Positions 30,444 to 40,153 of a stretch of 64,000 bases of DNA are shown here, in pieces. The translations under genes were made by a program, and so were the position numbers. The stretch is from Kumtagia sp963829135 (GTDB lineage Bacteria; Pseudomonadota; Alphaproteobacteria; Rhizobiales; Rhizobiaceae): NCBI GenBank assembly GCA_963829135.1, contig CAWHHO010000008.1:496001-560000 (forward strand), written 5' to 3'. Position 1 is the first letter of the stretch; the number at the start of each line of letters is the position of its first letter. The notes under the pieces are model-generated. The model worked only from the letters and a program-made list of their open reading frames with translations, did not search any database and was not told where the DNA came from.

Positions 30444-33173
30444 CTACGTGCCTTCCAATCCCTTCAACCGGTAAAGGGCCTCCAGCGCCTCGCGCGGTGT
30501 CATTTCGTCGAGGTTCAGCGCACGGAGCGCGTCACGCAGACCATCGGCAGACGGTGCCGGCTTTGCCGCTTCGCGGCGGACGGCGACGGAGAACAGCGGC
30601 AGATCATCCACCAACTTGCTCGCCTTGCCGGAGGTCTCGCCATTTTCGAGTTGCTGCAGGACATCACGAGCGCGTTCGACGACTGCCGCGGGCAACCCCG
30701 CCAACCTGGCAACCTGAATACCGTAGGAGCGGTCGGCGGCGCCTTTGCCAACCTCGTGCAGAAAGATCACGTCGCCTTCCCACTCCTTCACCCGCATGGT
30801 GACGTTGTGCAGGCGGTCAAGCTTTTCGGCGAGCGCCGTCATTTCGTGGAAATGCGTGGCGAACAGCGACCGGCAGCGGTTCTTCTCATGGAGGTATTCG
30901 ACCGCCGCCCAGGCAATGGACAGGCCATCGAAGGTGGCGGTCCCGCGCCCGATCTCATCAAGGATGACCAACGAGCGCTCGCTTGCCTGGTTGAGGATCG
31001 CGGCGGTTTCCACCATCTCGACCATGAAGGTGGAGCGCCCACGCGCGAGATCGTCAGAGGCGCCGACGCGACTGAAGAGCCGGTCGACCACGCCGATATG
31101 GGCGCGCGCCGCCGGTACGAACGATCCGGTCTGGGCGAGAATGGCGATCAACGCGTTCTGCCGCAGGAATGTCGATTTACCGCCCATGTTCGGGCCGGTG
31201 AGAAGCCAGATCGCGCCGAATTTGCCGTTCATGGCAGGAGACAGATCGCAGTGATTGGCAACGAAGGGCTGGCCGGATAGCCGCCGCAACGATTGCTCGA
31301 CCACCGGATGGCGGCCGTCATGGATGTTGAACGTCAGGCTGTCGTCGACGACCGGCCTCGACCAGCCCTGGTCGATGGCGAGTGCGGCGAGAGCCGCCGA
31401 TACGTCGAGCACTGCGAGCGCCGCTGCACCCTCGCGGATTGCCGCGGCGTGGCGCACCGCCTCGGCGACCAACTGGTCGAACACGCCAAGCTCGATGGAC
31501 AATGCTCGGTCTGCGGCGTTCACGATTTTGGTTTCGAGATCGGCGAGTTCGGTGGTGGTGAAGCGCATTGCGCTCGCCATGGTCTGGCGGTGGATGAAGC
31601 GGGCGCGCAGGCTGTCGGTTCCGGTCAGCGCCGCATGATGATTGGCGGTCACCTCGATGTAGTAGCCAAGCACGTTGTTGTGCCGGATTTTCAGCGAGCG
31701 TACCCCGGTTTCCTCGATGAGGTCCCGCTCCATCCCGGCGATGATTTTGCGCGATTGATCGCGCAGGGCCCGCATCTCGTCGAGCTCAACGTCCCAGTTG
31801 GCGCGCACGAAACCGCCATCACGCTTCAGCAGCGGCATCTCGTCGGCCAGTGCCCGCGAGAGTTGATCCGCCAGCCCGACCGGTAGTGACGCGATCGCCT
31901 GATGTGCGGCTTCGATTTCGGCAGGCGGCCGCGCATCCGCCAGCAGGCCGCAGACCTGGCGCGCCGCCGCCAATCCGGCGCCGATGGCGCCAAGATCGCG
32001 GGGCCCACCGCGGTTGAGCGCCAGCCGCGTTAGCGCGCGCGGCATGTCGGCGAGGCTCTTCAGGGAGGCGCGTAGGCCCTCGCGCAGATCATATTCCGCC
32101 TGCAGCCATTCCACCGAATCCAGCCGTGTATTGACTGCGGATGGCGAAGTCAGCGGCGATGTCAGGCGCTCCGCGAGCAGCCGCGCGCCGGCGCCGGTCA
32201 CCGTACGGTCGATGGCATTGAGCAGTGACCCCGCGCGGCCGCCGGAAAGCGTGCGCACCAGTTCCAGATTGGCGCGCGTCGCGGCATCGATGAACAGTGT
32301 CGACCCTGCCGCCTCGCGTTCCGGCACGCCCAGCGGCGGGCGTTCGGCCTTCTGCGTCTTCTCGATAAAGGCGATGATGCCTGAGATCGCCGATAGCTCG
32401 GCCCGGCTGAAGCTGGCGAAGCCATCCGGCGTCGCGACCTGATAGAAGCGGGCGATGCGCGCTGCAGCAGAGGCGGAATCGAACAGGCTCGCGGGTTGCG
32501 GGCCGGCCATGCGGCCGAGTACGTCGAAGACCGGTTTCAGCTCGGGATCGTGGAAGACCGATTCCGCGACGATCAACTCGCGGGGATCGACGCGGAAGAT
32601 ATCGGAGAGCAGACGGTCCTCGCTGGTTTCCGCGACCCGGAACAAGCCGGTCGAGAGTTCCAGCCATGCCAGGGCCAGACCGTGGCTCCCTGTCGCGTTA
32701 TCGTGCTCGCCGCTTCTTGCACCCTTGACCCGTCCGAGCGCCATCAGAAAATTGGATTCGGCAGGTGCCAGCAGCCTGTCCTCGGTGATGGTGCCGGGCG
32801 TCACCAGCCGCACGACATCGCGCCGCACGACCGATTTTGAGCCGCGCTTCTTTGCCTCCGCCGGGTCCTCGATCTGCTCGCACACGGCGACGCGGTGACC
32901 GAGCCCGATCAGCTTCTGAAGGTAGTCGTCGGCTGCATGGATGGGCACGCCGCACATCGGGATGTCGTTGCCGGCATGCTTGCCCCGCTTGGTAAGCACG
33001 ATGCCGAGCGCCCGGCTCGCTACCTCCGCATCGTCGAAGAACAGCTCGTAGAAATCTCCCATGCGATAGAACAGCAACGAATCCGGGTTCGCTGCCTTGA
33101 TCTCGATGAACTGCTCCATCATCGGCGTGACGGCGGCAACGGCGAGCGGGGAAAGAGAGGTTTCTTCGTTCAT
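30444..33173 (-). CDS. mutS: DNA mismatch repair protein MutS
   Basis: 909 residues, the usual alphaproteobacterial length. Domain I has the mismatch-reading motif (YRMGDFYELFFDDA with the Phe-x-Glu of the DNA-binding loop). Later come the clamp and lever domains and the ATPase: Walker A LLTGPNMGGKSTFLRQ (about 660), a signature-like STFMVEM, Walker B LVILDEIGRGTATFDG and FATHFHEM. It recognises mispairs and starts methyl-independent mismatch repair with MutL. The start at 33173 was chosen because the family begins TPMMEQFIEIKAANPD; the open frame extends upstream only into a palindromic repeat. Confidence 0.97.
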   Translation of the reverse strand: MNEETSLSPLAVAAVTPMMEQFIEIKAANPDSLLFYRMGDFYELFFDDAEVASRALGIVLTKRGKHAGNDIPMCGVPIHAADDYLQKLIGLGHRVAVCEQIEDPAEAKKRGSKSVVRRDVVRLVTPGTITEDRLLAPAESNFLMALGRVKGARSGEHDNATGSHGLALAWLELSTGLFRVAETSEDRLLSDIFRVDPRELIVAESVFHDPELKPVFDVLGRMAGPQPASLFDSASAAARIARFYQVATPDGFASFSRAELSAISGIIAFIEKTQKAERPPLGVPEREAAGSTLFIDAATRANLELVRTLSGGRAGSLLNAIDRTVTGAGARLLAERLTSPLTSPSAVNTRLDSVEWLQAEYDLREGLRASLKSLADMPRALTRLALNRGGPRDLGAIGAGLAAARQVCGLLADARPPAEIEAAHQAIASLPVGLADQLSRALADEMPLLKRDGGFVRANWDVELDEMRALRDQSRKIIAGMERDLIEETGVRSLKIRHNNVLGYYIEVTANHHAALTGTDSLRARFIHRQTMASAMRFTTTELADLETKIVNAADRALSIELGVFDQLVAEAVRHAAAIREGAAALAVLDVSAALAALAIDQGWSRPVVDDSLTFNIHDGRHPVVEQSLRRLSGQPFVANHCDLSPAMNGKFGAIWLLTGPNMGGKSTFLRQNALIAILAQTGSFVPAARAHIGVVDRLFSRVGASDDLARGRSTFMVEMVETAAILNQASERSLVILDEIGRGTATFDGLSIAWAAVEYLHEKNRCRSLFATHFHEMTALAEKLDRLHNVTMRVKEWEGDVIFLHEVGKGAADRSYGIQVARLAGLPAAVVERARDVLQQLENGETSGKASKLVDDLPLFSVAVRREAAKPAPSADGLRDALRALNLDEMTPREALEALYRLKGLEGT

Positions 33174-33246
33174 GGTTGAGACGCTTCGAGCCTCTCCCGG
33201 AAATATTTCCCAATAAACGGCAAGGAAAATCGATGTGGATGTGCCG

Positions 33247-33399
33247 CCCTCACCGTCTCGCCCTTCGGGCTCGCCACCTCTCCCCCACGTGGTGGGGGAG
33301 AGGAACCCAAGCTGGAGGAGCGGCGGTGCAGAACTTGGGTTTTCCCCGCCCCCACGAGTGGGGGAGAGGTGGCGAGCCCGAAGGGCGAGACGGTGAGGG
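33247..33399. repeat. Long imperfect palindrome (rhizobial intergenic repeat)
   Basis: Two ~40-bp arms (cctcaccgtctcgcccttcg onward, and its complement ending cgaagggcgagacggtgagg) flank a smaller inner pair (aacccaag and cttgggtt). The whole could fold into a very long hairpin. It fills most of the 359-bp divergent spacer between mutS and maeB. Palindromes with this kind of sequence recur between genes in rhizobial genomes; that is recalled knowledge, not tested here. Confidence 0.75.
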
Positions 33400-33532
33400 G
33401 GCTTCTTTGCATGCGGTCTGTTCGCTGCCCTGAAATCTTCTTTCCTGCTTGGCGGTTTACGGCTTCGATGTGTAGCCTTAAAGCTCAACGCTCCACAAAA
33501 AGAAGCATATTCGGGAAGGAATAAACGAGACT

Positions 33533-35818
33533 ATGGCTGCACCGAAGAAACCGGAAAATGCAGGCCCCTCCGTCAGCGCGGAGGAGGCACTGGAATTCCA
33601 TTCGATGGGGCGGCCGGGCAAGCTGGAGATCAACCCGACCAAGCCTATGGCGACGCAGCGCGACCTTTCGCTCGCCTATTCGCCGGGCGTCGCCGTGCCA
33701 GTCAAGGCGATCGCCGAGGATCCATCCCGCGCCTTTGATTATACGACGCGCGGCAACCTTGTCGCGGTGATCTCCAACGGCACTGCCATTCTCGGCCTCG
33801 GCAACCTCGGCGCGCTGGCGTCAAAGCCGGTGATGGAAGGCAAGGCGGTGCTGTTCAAGCGCTTCGCCGATGTCGATTCGATCGACCTTGAGGTCGACAC
33901 GGAGGACGCGGACGAATTCATCAACTGCGTGCGTTTCCTCGGGCCGTCCTTCGGCGGCATCAATCTGGAGGATATCAAGGCGCCGGAGTGCTTCATCATC
34001 GAGCAGCGGCTGCGCGAAATCATGGACATACCCGTGTTCCATGACGACCAGCATGGAACCGCCATCATCGCCGCCGCCGGCCTGATCAATGCGCTGGAAA
34101 TCACCGGCCGCGACATGAGCACGACCAAGCTCGTCTGCAATGGCGCGGGCGCCGCCGGCATCGCCTGTATCGAACTGATCAAGTCGATGGGCTTTGCGCC
34201 CGAAAACATCACGCTCTGCGACACCAAGGGCGTTGTCTACCAGGGCCGTACCGAGGGTATGAACCAATGGAAGTCCGCGCATGCCGCCAAGACCGACGCG
34301 CGTAGCCTGGCGGACGCCATGGACGGCGCGGATGTTGTTTTTGGGCTCTCCGCCCGCGGCGCTTTCTCCACGGCGATGATCCAGTCGATGGCCAAGAACC
34401 CGATCATCTTCGCCATGGCCAATCCCGATCCTGAAATCACGCCGGAGGAAGTTGCCGAAATCCGGACCGATGCGATCATGGCGACGGGCCGATCGGACTA
34501 TCCGAACCAGGTCAACAATGTGCTCGGCTTCCCCTACATCTTCCGCGGCGCGCTGGATGTGCGCGCCACCACCATTAACGACGAAATGAAGGTTGCCGCA
34601 GCCCGGGCGCTGGCCGAACTTGCGCGCGAGGACGTGCCGGACGATGTCGCTGCCGCCTATCAAGGCGTCCGGCCGAAGTTCGGCCCGAACTACATCATCC
34701 CGGTGCCGTTCGACCCGCGCCTGATCTCGGCGATCCCGATTGCCGTCGCCAAGGCCGCTATGGAGTCGGGCGTCGCGAAAAAGCCGATCATCGACCTCAA
34801 CCGCTATAGGCAGGAGCTTTCCGCCCGCCGCGACCCGATCGCCTCGACCCTGCAGCGCATCTACGACCGCGTGCGCCGCCAGCCCAAGCGCATCGTCTTC
34901 GCCGAGGGCGAGGAAGAGCAGGTGATGCGTGCCGCGGTGGCCTATGTGAACCAGAACCTTGGCACGGCGATCCTGATCGGCCGCGACGAGGTCATCAAGG
35001 AAAACGCCCGCGCTGCCGGTATCGAGCTCAACCGTGCCGGTATCGAAATCATCAATGCGCGGCTGTCGCGACGCAACACGGTCTATGCCGATCATCTCTA
35101 CGAGCGCATGCAGCGCAAGGGCTTCCTGTTCCGTGACTGCCAACGGCTGATCAACAACGACCGCAACCATTTCGCCGCCTGCATGCTGGCGCTGGGCGAC
35201 GCCGACGGCGTGGTCACCGGCGTCACGCGCAATTATTCGACGGTGCTGGACGACATCCGCCGCGTCATTGACGCAAAGCCGGGCCATTGCGTCATCGGCG
35301 CGTCGATCGTGCTGAGCCGCGGCCGCACGGTGATCGTCGCCGACACTGCCGTGCACGACATGCCGAACGCCGAGGAACTGGCGGATATTGCCGAAGAGAC
35401 GGCGGGTTTCGCCCGCCGCATGGGTTACGAGCCGCGCGTCGCCATGCTCGCCTATTCCACCTTCGGCCATCCGCCCGGCGAGCGCTCCGAGCGCGTTCAG
35501 GAGGCGGTGAAAATCCTCGACAAGCGCCGTGTCGATTTCGAGTATGACGGCGAGATGGCGGCGGATGTCGCGCTCAACCCGCGCCTGATGCATCAGTACC
35601 CGTTCTGCCGGCTTTCGGGCCCGGCCAATGTGCTGGTCATGCCGGCATTCCACTCGGCTTCGATCTCGACGCGCATGCTGCAGGAACTCGGCGGCTCGAC
35701 GGTGATCGGCCCGCTGCTCGTCGGTCTCAACAAGCCGGTGCAGATCGTCTCCCTCAACGCCAAGGATTCCGACATCGTCAACATGGCGGCAATCGCGGCC
35801 TATGGCGCGGGGGCGTGA
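33533..35818 (+). CDS. maeB: NADP-dependent malic enzyme with phosphotransacetylase-like domain
   Basis: A 761-residue fusion protein typical of proteobacterial MaeB. Residues ~1-430 are malic enzyme (SLAYSPGVAVPVKAIAEDPS, PVFHDDQHGTAIIAAAGLIN, and the NADP-binding LVCNGAGAAGIACIELIKSM). Residues ~440-761 resemble phosphate acetyltransferase (RIVFAEGEEEQVMRAA, then SGPANVLVMPAFHSASIS). It decarboxylates malate to pyruvate with NADP reduction; the C-terminal domain is usually regulatory and lacks transacetylase activity. The gene is intact and transcribed away from mutS. Confidence 0.95.
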   Translation: MAAPKKPENAGPSVSAEEALEFHSMGRPGKLEINPTKPMATQRDLSLAYSPGVAVPVKAIAEDPSRAFDYTTRGNLVAVISNGTAILGLGNLGALASKPVMEGKAVLFKRFADVDSIDLEVDTEDADEFINCVRFLGPSFGGINLEDIKAPECFIIEQRLREIMDIPVFHDDQHGTAIIAAAGLINALEITGRDMSTTKLVCNGAGAAGIACIELIKSMGFAPENITLCDTKGVVYQGRTEGMNQWKSAHAAKTDARSLADAMDGADVVFGLSARGAFSTAMIQSMAKNPIIFAMANPDPEITPEEVAEIRTDAIMATGRSDYPNQVNNVLGFPYIFRGALDVRATTINDEMKVAAARALAELAREDVPDDVAAAYQGVRPKFGPNYIIPVPFDPRLISAIPIAVAKAAMESGVAKKPIIDLNRYRQELSARRDPIASTLQRIYDRVRRQPKRIVFAEGEEEQVMRAAVAYVNQNLGTAILIGRDEVIKENARAAGIELNRAGIEIINARLSRRNTVYADHLYERMQRKGFLFRDCQRLINNDRNHFAACMLALGDADGVVTGVTRNYSTVLDDIRRVIDAKPGHCVIGASIVLSRGRTVIVADTAVHDMPNAEELADIAEETAGFARRMGYEPRVAMLAYSTFGHPPGERSERVQEAVKILDKRRVDFEYDGEMAADVALNPRLMHQYPFCRLSGPANVLVMPAFHSASISTRMLQELGGSTVIGPLLVGLNKPVQIVSLNAKDSDIVNMAAIAAYGAGA

Positions 35819-35822
35819 ATTG

Positions 35823-35852
35823 CGGCCTCGGTTGCGTCGTCATCCGAGGCCG
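35823..35852. terminator. Hairpin after maeB
   Basis: Perfect 9-bp arms cggcctcgg and ccgaggccg with a 12-nt loop just beyond the maeB stop codon. There is no T-run. It lies between convergent genes, so it may serve both directions. Confidence 0.4.
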
Positions 35853-35890
35853 AGCCGACAGAGCCCGTTTTGCGACTAAGGAGAACCCGT

Positions 35891-36460
35891 TTAGAGGCTT
35901 CCCCGGAATTGTCGTTCCGGCAGCGATTCCGGGTCCGGATCCCCATTTGCGCCGCCGTTCATCGCCAGCTGCATGAACACAGTATCCAGCCAGCGCTCGT
36001 GCTTGTAGCCGGAGCCGTGAAGCACGCCGGAATGACTGAAGCCAAGTCGCTCGTGAAGCTTGACCGATGGGCTTGTGGGCGAGCCATCGCCGATGACGGC
36101 GACAAGCTGACGGAACCCGCGCTCACGTGATTCGACGATGAGTTGGCTGAGCAGCATCCTGCCGAGGCCCCTGCCCTTGGCTTCAGGTGCGATATAAATC
36201 GAATCCTCGACGATAAAGCGATAGGCGGGACGCGCGCGAAACGGACCGGCGTAGGCGTAACCCATGACGCCCCTCTCGGTGTCGGAAACGATGTAGGGGT
36301 AGTCGACGGCCTTGAGAGCGGCGAAACGCTCTCCCATTTCCGCGCGGGTGGGTGGTTCAAGTTCGTAGGTGGCCGTGCCGTTGACGACCGCATCCGCATA
36401 GATTTCGGTGATGCGATCGAGATCGCCCTCGACCGCGTCGCGCACAACAAGGCTGCTCAT
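35891..36460 (-). CDS. GNAT family N-acetyltransferase (phosphinothricin acetyltransferase-like)
   Basis: A 189-residue GNAT protein. EDSIYIAPEAKGRGLGRMLL holds the acetyl-CoA-binding R/Q-x-x-G-x-G/A loop. The N-terminal VRDAVEGDLDRITEIYADAV and the motif YPYIVSD, GYAYAGPFRARPAYRF are typical of the PAT/Bar subgroup, as is the LHERLGFSHSGVLHGSGYKH tail. Subgroup members acetylate amino-acid analogues such as phosphinothricin or methionine sulfoximine; the actual substrate is unknown. The C-terminus is somewhat longer than usual. Confidence 0.85.
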   Translation of the reverse strand: MSSLVVRDAVEGDLDRITEIYADAVVNGTATYELEPPTRAEMGERFAALKAVDYPYIVSDTERGVMGYAYAGPFRARPAYRFIVEDSIYIAPEAKGRGLGRMLLSQLIVESRERGFRQLVAVIGDGSPTSPSVKLHERLGFSHSGVLHGSGYKHERWLDTVFMQLAMNGGANGDPDPESLPERQFRGSL

Positions 36461-36503
36461 CTTCTAGGCACTCGCTTTGGGTGCCTACAATTATAGCGGC
36501 AAC

Positions 36504-36540
36504 TGCAAAAAGAAAAGGGCGGCCACGAGGCCGCCCTTTG
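36504..36540 (-). terminator. Rho-independent terminator of the BI-1 gene
   Basis: On the minus strand gggcggcc, a 4-nt loop and ggccgccc form a perfect 8-bp GC-rich stem followed by ttttcttttt. It lies about 30 bp after the stop of the gene at 36569-37312, a textbook intrinsic terminator. Confidence 0.85.
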
Positions 36541-36568
36541 GTCCAGCATCCCGCTGCCGGTAAACCGC

Positions 36569-37312
36569 TTAGTTGCGGTTGCCAAGGAACTGAAGCAGGA
36601 ACGTGAAAAGGTTGATGAAGTCGAGATAGAGCTGCAATGCGCCCATGATCGCCTTGCGGCCAGACACCAGCACATCGTCGCCGTCAAAGTACATTTCCTT
36701 GATCCTCTGCGTGTCATAGGCCGTAAGACCCGAGAAGATCAGCACGCCGATAGCCGAAATGGCGAACTGCAGGGCCGAAGACTGCATGAAGATGTTGACG
36801 ATCATCGCCAGGATGAGGCCGAACACGCCCATGATCAGGAAGGAGCCCATCGCGGTAAGATCGCGCTTGGTCGTGTAGCCATAGAGCGAGAGCGCACCGA
36901 AGGCCGCGGCCGTCACGAAGAACGTCTGCGTTATGCTGGCACCTGTGTAAACCAGGAAGATGGTCGACAGGGACAGGCCCATGAGACCGGCAAAGACCCA
37001 GAATGCGGCCTGTGCAGCGGCTACGCTCATCGTATGGACACGCGCGCTGAGGAAGAAGACCATGCCGAGCGGAGCGAGCATAACGACCCATTTCAGCGGG
37101 CTAGTGAAGATCGCCCGGCCGAACGAGGTCAGTTGGCCGTCCTGAACGGCCAGGACGAAAGCGCCGTATGCAACGACGCCGGTGATTGCGAGGCCAAGCG
37201 CCATCAGGTTGTAAACCCTGAGCATATAGGCGCGCAGGCCTTCATCGATGGCGGCGCCGGCGCGGGTATCCGCGGTCGCGACACGCGCCTGATAATTGCG
37301 AAGGTCAGCCAT
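36569..37312 (-). CDS. Bax inhibitor-1/YccA family membrane protein
   Basis: A 247-residue protein with seven hydrophobic segments. The N-terminus (IDEGLRAYMLRVYNLMALGL) and the C-terminal segment GLTAYDTQRIKEMYFDGDDV with conserved Asp are characteristic of the BI-1 family (YccA/YbhL). Family members are implicated in pH-dependent calcium leak or interaction with FtsH; the role here is unknown. It is monocistronic, with its own terminator. Confidence 0.92.
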   Translation of the reverse strand: MADLRNYQARVATADTRAGAAIDEGLRAYMLRVYNLMALGLAITGVVAYGAFVLAVQDGQLTSFGRAIFTSPLKWVVMLAPLGMVFFLSARVHTMSVAAAQAAFWVFAGLMGLSLSTIFLVYTGASITQTFFVTAAAFGALSLYGYTTKRDLTAMGSFLIMGVFGLILAMIVNIFMQSSALQFAISAIGVLIFSGLTAYDTQRIKEMYFDGDDVLVSGRKAIMGALQLYLDFINLFTFLLQFLGNRN

Positions 37313-37530
37313 AGAGTTCCTCTGTTGCTTCTACCCCGTCCGGTGTCAGGCATTCACGCCCAGGCGCCGCTGGCGGGGCTCCAGCATGCCTGCGCAGAAT
37401 ATGATGCGTCTGAAGCCGAAGAACAAGGCCTGTTACGCCGCGATACCCGGCGTGAAATGACGATTTTCTACGAGTTCATACAAATGTGAGCGCGCTCTCA
37501 ACGGCACGGGCGGCCAACCGTGCGCTAGGG

Positions 37531-40080
37531 TTAAAGATTCCTAAGCACGGGCGCCGCCTTTTGGCCGAGCACGCGCCATGTCCCGAGCAGTCCGATTCCG
37601 ACCGTCAGCACCAGCGCGATAACGATGGTCGTGGCGGCGACCGCAGGCGAAAAACTCGACGGCAGCGACATGATGCGCGACACCACAAACCAGGCCGAGA
37701 CGCCGCCTGCGATAAGCGCGAAGATTGCGGTGGCGAGCCCGATCAGCATGTATTCCAGCGAAAATGCCGCAATCAGCGTGCGCCGCGTGGCGCCGAGGGT
37801 CTTCAGCACCACCGCGTCGTGGACGCGGGCGCGATTGCCCGCCGCCAGCGCGCCCGCCAGCACCAGAACCGAGGCCAGCAGCGCGACGCTCGCGGCAGCG
37901 CGGATCGCCGTGCCCAGTTGGGCGACCAGCCGGTTGACGACGTCGAGAGCGTCCTTGACCCGCACGGTGGTGACGGCCGGATAGGCCCGCGTGACGCGAT
38001 TGAGGATCGCCGACTCGGTCTCCGGCGTGGCGTTTGCCGAGGTCAATGTTGCCAGCCAGGAGTGCGGCGCGCCAGCGAATGTGTTGGGCGAGAACACCAT
38101 CACAAAGTTTATGCCCATCGATTCCCACTGCACCTGGCGCAGATTGGCGATGCGCGCTGTGATGTTGCGGCCAAGCACATTGATGGTGACGGTATCGCCG
38201 ATCTTCAGGCCAAGCTGTCCGGCTTCTTCCGCCGAGAACGAAACCAGCGGCTCGCCCGCATAGTCCTCCGCCCACCAGGAGCCAGCGCTGACCGTGGCGT
38301 TTTCCGGGATCGTCGTTGAATAGGTTATGCCGCGGTCGCCCCGCAGAACCCACGCGCCTTCCGCCGGAACCGCGACTTTCTGCACATCGACGCCATTCAG
38401 TTCCATGATACGCCCGCGCAGCATCGGCACGCGCATCAGCTTGCCCTCCGCCTCGATACCTGAAACCAGCTTGGAAAACGCATCGACATCGGCGCCCTGA
38501 ATATCGACGAAGAAGAAGTTCGGCGCACGTTCCGGCAGCGTGCCGGCAATCTGCCGCCTCAAATCGCCGTCAATAAGCGCCAGCGTCACCAGCAGCGTCA
38601 GCCCCAGCCCGAGCGAAAGGACGACGGAGGGTGTCAGCGCGCCGGGACGGTGGATGTTGCCGATCGCCAGCCGCAGCGCGGTCGAGCGGACGCGCGGCGC
38701 CCTGCGCGCCACCCATTGCACCGCCCACCCGACACCGCGCAGCACGATGAAGGCGAAGATCGCAGCACCGACGAAAGTCAGCGCCAGGCGGCGGTCGGTC
38801 GCGAACCATACCGACATTGCGGCCAGCAATGCGGCGATGCCGAGCGCCGATGCAAGATAGCGCCGGCGCGGCCAGCCTCGCCCGCCGACACCCATTTCGC
38901 GAAACAGCGCAGTGGCCGGCACGTCGCGCGCGCGCCCGAGCGGCAGGATGGCAAAGGCAAGCGTCACCAGCACGCCGAAGGCGGTGGCCAACAGCAATGC
39001 GCCCGGATAGACTCCGCCGCCGGTCGGTACCGGGATGAAGGAGGCAAGCGCCGCGCTTGCCGCGAATGGCATCATCGCCGCGAGCACCAGCCCAACGACG
39101 ATGCCGAGTACTGCAATCATCATTATTTGCGACAGGTAGAGCAGGAAGACGAAACCGCCGGAAGCGCCAAGGCTCTTGAAGGTGGCGATCACGCCACGCT
39201 TGCCATCGAGATAGGCACTGACCGCATTGGCGACGCCGACGCCGCCGACAACCAGCGCGGTGAGGCCAACCAGCGTGAGGAATTGCGAAAAGCGCTCGAT
39301 GTTCGAAGCAAGCGCCGGAGCGGCGTTGTCGCGCGTGCGAATGCTCCAGCCCGCCTGCGGAAACTTTTTACCGGCGTCGTCGCGCAGGGCATCGACATTC
39401 GTGTCGGCGGTGCCTTCGGGCAGGCGGATCTTGTAGACATGCTCGACCAGACTGCCGGGCTGGACAAGTCCCGACGCGCGTAGCCCATCCAGCGACACCA
39501 GCAGCCGCGGTGCAAAGCCGAAACCGTCGGATATGGCGTCGGATTCCGATATCAGCTTGGCGCGAAGCTCGAAAGTCGCCCCGCCGAGCTTGATCCGGCC
39601 GCCTACCGGCAGGCCCAGCCGCTCGAAGAACAGATCCGGCGCCGCCGCGCCATAGATGCCCCCACGCTCGGCGAACATGTCCTCCTGCGGCAATGCCGGT
39701 TCTACCGCCAGTTGCCCGTATAATGGATAGGAAGCGTCAACTGCCTTTGCCTCGACCAGCGTCTGATCCGACCCGTCCTCCAGCCGCGCCATGGAGCGCA
39801 TGTTGGCACTGACCCCCAATGTGCCCGCACCGCGCAAAAATGCCAGTTCCTGCGGCGTTGCCTCGCGCTGGTTCAGTTCGAAGCGAATATCGCCGCCAAG
39901 CAAGGCCTGGCCTTCCTTCGCTACCCCTGCGGAAATCGCGCGCGCTACCGAATTGACGCCGCCAATCGCCGCAACCCCCAGCGCAATGCAGGTGAGGAAG
40001 ATCAGGAAGCCGGTCAAACCGCCGCGCATTTCACGCAAGGCGAAGCGCAGCGCGAGCGTGAGGGAGCGAGCGGCGGTCAT
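37531..40080 (-). CDS. ybbP: FtsX-like ABC transporter permease (YbbP-like)
   Basis: An 849-residue membrane protein with an N-terminal segment (LRFALREMRGGLTGFLIFLT), a large periplasmic domain, and two FtsX-like permease blocks (about 250-400 and 720-840) of four and three to four membrane segments. The overall form matches YbbP of the ybbAP-tesA group. The start at 40080 was taken at MTAARSLTLAL because the residues upstream do not look conserved. It forms an exporter with the ATPase 73 bp upstream; the cargo is unknown, with lipids or lipoproteins likely. Confidence 0.9.
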   Translation of the reverse strand: MTAARSLTLALRFALREMRGGLTGFLIFLTCIALGVAAIGGVNSVARAISAGVAKEGQALLGGDIRFELNQREATPQELAFLRGAGTLGVSANMRSMARLEDGSDQTLVEAKAVDASYPLYGQLAVEPALPQEDMFAERGGIYGAAAPDLFFERLGLPVGGRIKLGGATFELRAKLISESDAISDGFGFAPRLLVSLDGLRASGLVQPGSLVEHVYKIRLPEGTADTNVDALRDDAGKKFPQAGWSIRTRDNAAPALASNIERFSQFLTLVGLTALVVGGVGVANAVSAYLDGKRGVIATFKSLGASGGFVFLLYLSQIMMIAVLGIVVGLVLAAMMPFAASAALASFIPVPTGGGVYPGALLLATAFGVLVTLAFAILPLGRARDVPATALFREMGVGGRGWPRRRYLASALGIAALLAAMSVWFATDRRLALTFVGAAIFAFIVLRGVGWAVQWVARRAPRVRSTALRLAIGNIHRPGALTPSVVLSLGLGLTLLVTLALIDGDLRRQIAGTLPERAPNFFFVDIQGADVDAFSKLVSGIEAEGKLMRVPMLRGRIMELNGVDVQKVAVPAEGAWVLRGDRGITYSTTIPENATVSAGSWWAEDYAGEPLVSFSAEEAGQLGLKIGDTVTINVLGRNITARIANLRQVQWESMGINFVMVFSPNTFAGAPHSWLATLTSANATPETESAILNRVTRAYPAVTTVRVKDALDVVNRLVAQLGTAIRAAASVALLASVLVLAGALAAGNRARVHDAVVLKTLGATRRTLIAAFSLEYMLIGLATAIFALIAGGVSAWFVVSRIMSLPSSFSPAVAATTIVIALVLTVGIGLLGTWRVLGQKAAPVLRNL

Positions 40081-40153
40081 CGGAATGCAACTCGTTGTAG
40101 ATGCCTCAGCGTTTTCGCGAAGCTGCCGAGAGTGCCCGGTATTGCATCCACGC

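Noticed and set aside
33174..33488. A longer MutS N-terminus
   Set aside because: The extension translates the palindromic repeat and has no resemblance to MutS; the conserved region starts near 33173.
33821..35653. A 610-codon open frame on the minus strand opposite maeB
   Set aside because: It is the antisense shadow of a well-conserved gene, Arg/His-rich with no recognisable domain, as expected for high-GC DNA.
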